From the NCBI GenBank assembly GCA_020725315.1, contig DYFG01000080.1:1-7513 (forward strand): 7,513 nucleotides of DNA, written 5' to 3'. The stretch is from Nitrosotalea sp. (GTDB taxonomy: Archaea > Halobacteriota > Syntropharchaeia > Alkanophagales > Methanospirareceae). Positions within the stretch are counted from its first letter, which is position 1. Each line of letters begins with the position of its first letter. Of this stretch, positions 4,118-7,513 are shown in pieces. Under the pieces are notes generated by a model. It was given only the letters and a program-made list of their open reading frames with translations, searched no databases and was not told the DNA's origin. The translations under genes and the position numbers were made by a program.

Positions 4118-5407
4118 ATGAAAAAAGCTTGGTTAACAGTAGCAGGTTTAATTTTAGCAGTAGCCATCTTAGGGACGATAGGCTACACCGTTTATTCACC
4201 TATTGAAACTTCTAAGTCGGCTCAAATCGAGCCACAACCACCGATACCCATCCCTCCTTATTCGGATGTGCAGCCGCTAACAGAAGAGGAAAAGTTAAAA
4301 GCAATTGAATTGGCTATAAACGACCTTGGCGTGCAGGAATGGCTGGACGAAGGGTATGAGATTTACGAAGTGGCTCCTCTCCCCCTTCCTCCTCTTCCTC
4401 CGCACTCTACGGGATATGACACCCGTCCATGCATAGTTTATATCCTCACTAAGAAGCAGGAACTACCATGGGTGCTTGGGGTTACCCTTGAAGTATCGGT
4501 AGATGTGATTCAGGAGAAAGTATACGGTTTTGATTTCGATCTAAAATTAGCTTCTTTGACGGATGAACAAAAGGATGAGGTTTTGAGAATAGCTCTAACC
4601 AATCCCGAGGTGTTGGATATGATAGGTGGTAAACAATATGAGATAAAGGATGTGGGGGTTCAGAGGGTTCTGAGTGGCCCCCCTTGGAAAATATGCTATG
4701 AAGGAAAGTGTCCTTTCCTCGCATATCCGGCGGTTAGTATAACCGTAAAGCCTGATCCAGAACTCCTTCGATTTATAAATATATACGTGAATTTAGAGAG
4801 TAAAGAGGTTGTTAAAATATTATCCGCCCTAAAGTCAATTCCACCATCACCCCCTCCATTTGCGCCCGAAATTAATTCTACCATTCAAAAACCCATTGTT
4901 TTGGTGAATTCAACTGTATTTGAAGGAGAGAGATGGATGAGTATAGTTAGTGATGGAAAGGTTACATGTTATAGTGACCATTATTATCCAGACTATAAAG
5001 AAATAGTAATTAAAGAAGGATGTGTTACAACGGAAGAAATTGACACCATGTTAGAACTTTTCTCAAATCTTAGTGAATATAGTGAGTATAAAGTTAATGC
5101 GAGTGAGCAACTTATCAAGGACCATATGGACTGCATATTTGATCCCGTTGGTGGTGGCACAAAAATTTCATGCATACCATTGAATAAAACACTGATATTA
5201 GTGGTTAGACCTCCTTCTTTTCCAAAACCGGAAACAGCTACAATAACTGCAAAGGAGATCATGAATAGAATAGATAAGATATACAGAGAGGCTGAAGTTA
5301 CCGAAAGGAGAAAGGAGAACAACCCGTCAGAGATTCCTGGATTTGAGGCTGTGTTCGCAATCGCAGGATTGTCAGCAGTTGCATCTCTCGTAAGAAGGTG
5401 GAAATGA
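4118..5407 (+). CDS. Secreted surface protein with duplicated domain and PGF-CTERM-like anchor
   Basis: The function is unknown, but the architecture is clear. Residues 7-26 are a hydrophobic signal or anchor helix. Two related domains follow at about 53-140 and 145-236. Each begins with an (S/P)LT(E/D)E-type helix (LTEEEKLKAIELAI / LTDEQKDEVLRIAL), then a YEI(Y/K)(E/D)V strand and a beta-rich half, somewhat like PepSY domains. A third, different domain spans about 253-395. The C terminus has IPGF (406-409), a hydrophobic stretch and a basic end (RRWK). This is the PGF-CTERM pattern processed by archaeosortase A in Methanosarcinales and haloarchaea. Proline-rich linkers lie at about 39-54, 86-96 and 241-250. 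There are five N-glycosylation sequons and seven cysteines. A GGGGGT ribosome-binding site precedes the ATG. The stop overlaps the next start as ATGA. Confidence 0.85.
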   Translation: MKKAWLTVAGLILAVAILGTIGYTVYSPIETSKSAQIEPQPPIPIPPYSDVQPLTEEEKLKAIELAINDLGVQEWLDEGYEIYEVAPLPLPPLPPHSTGYDTRPCIVYILTKKQELPWVLGVTLEVSVDVIQEKVYGFDFDLKLASLTDEQKDEVLRIALTNPEVLDMIGGKQYEIKDVGVQRVLSGPPWKICYEGKCPFLAYPAVSITVKPDPELLRFINIYVNLESKEVVKILSALKSIPPSPPPFAPEINSTIQKPIVLVNSTVFEGERWMSIVSDGKVTCYSDHYYPDYKEIVIKEGCVTTEEIDTMLELFSNLSEYSEYKVNASEQLIKDHMDCIFDPVGGGTKISCIPLNKTLILVVRPPSFPKPETATITAKEIMNRIDKIYREAEVTERRKENNPSEIPGFEAVFAIAGLSAVASLVRRWK

Positions 5408-6711
5408 AAAATAAAAGATTAATATTCGGAATAAGCATTTTGCTAATCTTAAGCCTGGTAATTTTTCCGAAGGTAGGTATGGCTTGTTTTAACCCGACGG
5501 GCAGTTTTGCCACAGAAGTAGCTTTAAACAAACCTTCTATAACTTACGATTTAAGCGGAATAAAACAATCAAAAGATGTAACGGTTATAGAGAAGGAGAA
5601 AGAAGAAAGTCCCAGTGATGTCGTTGAAGAGGTGCATAGAGAAGAGGTTGTCCCAAAACTGATTGAAATAATAACAATAGAAGAAGAGGAAGAAAAACCA
5701 GAAAGAAGTGAAGAGCCTTCCTTTGAGGATCACATAAAAACTAATGCCATAATTTACCGTTCTCATTACAATAAAGATGTTGCGGTTGCTTTAATGGAAG
5801 AAGAATGGGAAGGCAAAAAATATTTGAATGTTAAAATACAGGTGCCAACAAAATTTGTTAAAAGCTCTTATCCTGAGATAAAAATGGATTTAGATAATTT
5901 GCCGCCAATTACTCAAGAAGTTGATAAAGAGTATCTTGGATCTTTGGGTTATCAGGTTGAAGGTGGATTTCAGGCAGGTCACCTTAAAAGCTCACTAATA
6001 AAAGAAAACAGTGATATTGCTGTTTGGAGCTTTAGTAATATTGGAGATAATGAAGAAGACGATGAAAGTCGTGAAGAGAAAGAGAGTTTCAGTGGTTTTT
6101 CTATCCGTGTTAAGAATCAAAGCACTTTAACACCAGAATTGGAAGAAGAATTTAAGAATGTACTTGAGGCTTATGGGCTCAATCCCGATTTTTTAAATCA
6201 GGCTAAAATAAAAACCGAAATTAGAGAAGACGTTGATTTGGCACCTGCCATAGATATTGATTTAGATACTTTTGATTGGGGATTGGCATTAAGAGTAGAG
6301 TTAGAATGGTTGCGAAGTAATAGCGTTATTAGCGGTTTAACTGATGATGATTTAAGTGGGATCTCTAAAGTGGCGGATAAAGGAACTGCTGGCTGGAACT
6401 CAAAGATCAGATATTTTAAAGGTAAGTGGGTGCAGGGGATTACAGAAGAAATGTCAGAAGAAACAGGAATGTATATGCTAAAAAGCTTGGGTGATTGTGG
6501 TGGTTTTCCAGCAGGTTTATTGCCTGAAGAGGTCCCAAACAATGTGCCTATTCCTTATGGCAATGATTTCACATCTATAGAGATAAATAAAACTGAAAAG
6601 GCACTTATTGTTGGAGTTATTATTACAGTTGCATTAGTAATAGGGATTATTAGTTTTGTTTTGCACAAGAAGAAAAAAATAAGAAATAATACCATGAGAG
6701 ATAGGAGGTAA
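5404..6711 (+). CDS. Acidic type-I membrane protein, function unknown
   Basis: I do not recognise the family. Residues 1-27 form a signal peptide (basic MKNKR, then a hydrophobic core) ending at GMAC. Cys28 could in principle be lipidated, but the lipobox is poor. A Glu-rich, probably disordered stretch spans about 60-105. A globular ectodomain extends to about 390, with motifs such as DWGLALRVELEW and GWNSKIRYFKGKW. A transmembrane helix at about 400-420 is followed by a basic cytoplasmic tail (HKKKKIRNN...). The topology is thus outside-facing with a single C-terminal anchor. I chose the ATG at 5404 over a GTG at 5398 because it forms an ATGA overlap with the previous gene and leaves the AGAAGG ribosome-binding site upstream. 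It gives 435 aa. The stop TAA lies inside the next gene's ribosome-binding site. Confidence 0.85.
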   Translation: MKNKRLIFGISILLILSLVIFPKVGMACFNPTGSFATEVALNKPSITYDLSGIKQSKDVTVIEKEKEESPSDVVEEVHREEVVPKLIEIITIEEEEEKPERSEEPSFEDHIKTNAIIYRSHYNKDVAVALMEEEWEGKKYLNVKIQVPTKFVKSSYPEIKMDLDNLPPITQEVDKEYLGSLGYQVEGGFQAGHLKSSLIKENSDIAVWSFSNIGDNEEDDESREEKESFSGFSIRVKNQSTLTPELEEEFKNVLEAYGLNPDFLNQAKIKTEIREDVDLAPAIDIDLDTFDWGLALRVELEWLRSNSVISGLTDDDLSGISKVADKGTAGWNSKIRYFKGKWVQGITEEMSEETGMYMLKSLGDCGGFPAGLLPEEVPNNVPIPYGNDFTSIEINKTEKALIVGVIITVALVIGIISFVLHKKKKIRNNTMRDRR

Positions 6712-6717
6712 GAAAAA

Positions 6718-7206
6718 ATGATAGAACCCTTTCTCTTTTTTATAGGACCACCTCTAATCGGGATTTTGGCTATTTGCTTGGGTATATGGTATGAGAGGGG
6801 GAAAGAGGCGGAAGGAATAGGAAGGGGCTGGAAATACCTTATGTTCTCTGTAATCGGTATTCTGTCCTTCTTTGCAGGTTTCTACTTAGGCGATGAAATG
6901 CACCTTGGTTATGTAATTTTCAAAGCAAGTGGGGGACCTTTAGCAATATTTCCCTTCGCTTTGATAATTTATGCTCTTTTATTCTTCCTCGGACTGTATA
7001 TTTCGAGGGAACGCTCTCTTGGCTTCGGATTGAAAGTATTTGGCATCTCTTTTCTCTTTTTCTTCTTAGCTTTCTATGGTATAATGGATGGCTTATGGTG
7101 CCCACGAGCATTATTATGCGAAGCATATAGTTGTCGAGAAATTTGGGGTACCGAAAGAATATATCAATATAGCCGAGGAGGAATTAGAGAAGTATCCATT
7201 CCTTAA
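6718..7206 (+). CDS. Four-helix membrane protein, probably frameshifted at its C terminus
   Basis: The family is not recognised. Four hydrophobic helices are visible at about residues 4-24, 40-58, 74-94 and 103-123, with a charged loop (YERGKEAEGIGRGWK) after the first. The start is fixed by a strong GGAGGTAAG ribosome-binding site 6 nt before the ATG. The stop codon of the previous gene is part of that site, so the two are coupled. After about residue 124 (GIMDGLW) the sequence becomes Cys/Arg-rich and low-quality (CPRALLCEAYSCREIWG...), while the +1 frame over the same bases gives sensible protein. The last 38 or so residues are therefore probably out of frame, and the natural product likely continues into the reading frame that ends at 7369. 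Confidence 0.65.
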   Translation: MIEPFLFFIGPPLIGILAICLGIWYERGKEAEGIGRGWKYLMFSVIGILSFFAGFYLGDEMHLGYVIFKASGGPLAIFPFALIIYALLFFLGLYISRERSLGFGLKVFGISFLFFFLAFYGIMDGLWCPRALLCEAYSCREIWGTERIYQYSRGGIREVSIP

Positions 7207-7369
7207 AGATGCGATAGAACTTGCATATAAAAATGAAAGTAGTAAAATAAACTTACATCCTGAAAAATGGCTCCAGTTAGGAGCTTCTCTCAGCATAAAA
7301 GACGGTAAAATTATTAAAATTGGTGAAGAATATTATAACATCAATTGTTTCAAACCCAAAAACCCCTGA
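7085..7369 (+). pseudogene. Soluble C-terminal domain in +1 frame, likely continuation of the membrane protein
   Basis: This frame is open from 7085 (after a TAA at 7082-7084) to TGA at 7367-7369. Its sequence looks like real protein: HEHYYAKHIVVEKFGVPKEY, then INIAEEELEKYPFLKDAIEL, and a strand pair around KDGKIIKIGEEYYNI. It overlaps the membrane protein's reading frame by about 120 bp on the same strand. The only in-frame ATG near the beginning (7088) has no ribosome-binding site. The simplest reading is one gene, with four membrane helices and a soluble C-terminal domain, broken by a one-base change near 7090-7110. A sequencing error, a programmed +1 shift, or a separate 93-aa protein starting at 7088 remain possible. 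Confidence 0.55.
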
Positions 7370-7372
7370 CAA

Positions 7373-7429
7373 AATTCATTTCCGGTTTTAACATGATAAC
7401 TTAAGAATTCTTTTCCAGTTTTAACCTCA
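7373..7429 (+). repeat. Imperfect 24-bp direct repeat, 33-bp period
   Basis: AATTCATTTCCGGTTTTAAC at 7373-7392 recurs as AATTCTTTTCCAGTTTTAAC at 7406-7425. Extended to 24 bp, the copies agree at 20 positions. They lie directly after the last reading frame, so they may be part of the transcript's 3' end or the start of a larger intergenic repeat array. Confidence 0.5.
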
Positions 7430-7498
7430 AAAATTCCAAATCCTAAGCACCAAATTCTAAACAAATCCAAATATCTAAAATCAAAATACAAAACAAAC
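7430..7498. repeat. A/C-rich low-complexity intergenic sequence
   Basis: This stretch is built from recurring AAATYC-like words (AAATTCC, AAATCC, AAATTC, AAATCC, AAAATC, AAAAC) with almost no G on the plus strand. Such degenerate 'AAATCCCAAAT' tracts are frequent intergenic repeats in environmental archaeal and bacterial genomes, as I recall. I see no gene in it; it runs to within 15 bases of the window end. Confidence 0.45.
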
Positions 7499-7513
7499 CT
7501 TTCTAAAGAAAGT

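Noticed and set aside
4482..5322. Minus-strand frames inside the surface-protein gene.
   Set aside because: The plus-strand product has a coherent signal peptide, domains and sorting tail; the antisense products have none.
5398..5403. GTG at 5398 as the start of the acidic membrane protein.
   Set aside because: It would overlap its own likely ribosome-binding site; the ATG at 5404 gives the common ATGA overlap.
7499..7512. Small hairpin CTTTC-TAAA-GAAAG at the right edge.
   Set aside because: A 5-bp AT-rich stem is expected by chance, and its context is cut off by the window end.

Overview
The window is archaeal, most likely euryarchaeal. The minus strand carries the archaeal-type block cbf5 - tRNA-Ser - rps13 - rps4 - rps11 - rpoD (read from about 4029 down to 815). 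The tRNA has an archaeal-style intron next to the anticodon and no encoded CCA. The plus strand carries a surface protein ending in a PGF-CTERM-like archaeosortase signal. A methanogen or ANME-type lineage (Methanomicrobia in the broad sense) would fit the protein style and the repeat-rich AT spacers, but no metabolic marker is present, so the placement is a weak inference.

Region 1-814 contains no intact gene. It starts with the degraded end of an IS4/IS1634-like DDE transposase on the minus strand (1-383). Next come a 14-bp palindrome, a TATA box and a ribosome-binding site leading into an ORF of only 7 codons. A repeated motif then occurs twice: once whole (748-785) and once split by an 84-bp block of four hairpins with three-base loops (copy 536-657). 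The minus-strand ribosomal/RNA polymerase operon stops at rpoD. The rpl18e-rpl13-rps9-rpoN-rpoK genes that often follow in archaea are not seen in the 814 bp that remain.

Region 815-4029 (minus strand) is a compact information-processing operon. Cbf5 is the H/ACA pseudouridine synthase. Its last six codons and its stop codon lie inside the 5' part of a tRNA-Ser(GGA) gene, which has a 15-nt intron. Only 7 nt separate the tRNA 3' end from the rps13 start. rps13-rps4 are 10 nt apart, rps4-rps11 49 nt apart, and rps11-rpoD overlap by one base (TAATG). RpoD is short and lacks the ferredoxin-like domain 3.

Region 4030-4117 is a divergent promoter region with one AT-rich core that may serve both directions.

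Region 4118-7369 (plus strand) is a cassette of envelope genes of unknown function: a signal-peptide/PGF-CTERM protein with a duplicated domain, a large acidic type-I membrane protein, a four-helix membrane protein, and a soluble C-terminal piece in another frame that is probably the continuation of the membrane protein. Tight overlaps (ATGA; a stop codon embedded in the next ribosome-binding site) argue that they are translated as one operon. The tail (7370-7513) holds an imperfect direct repeat and A/C-rich low-complexity sequence.
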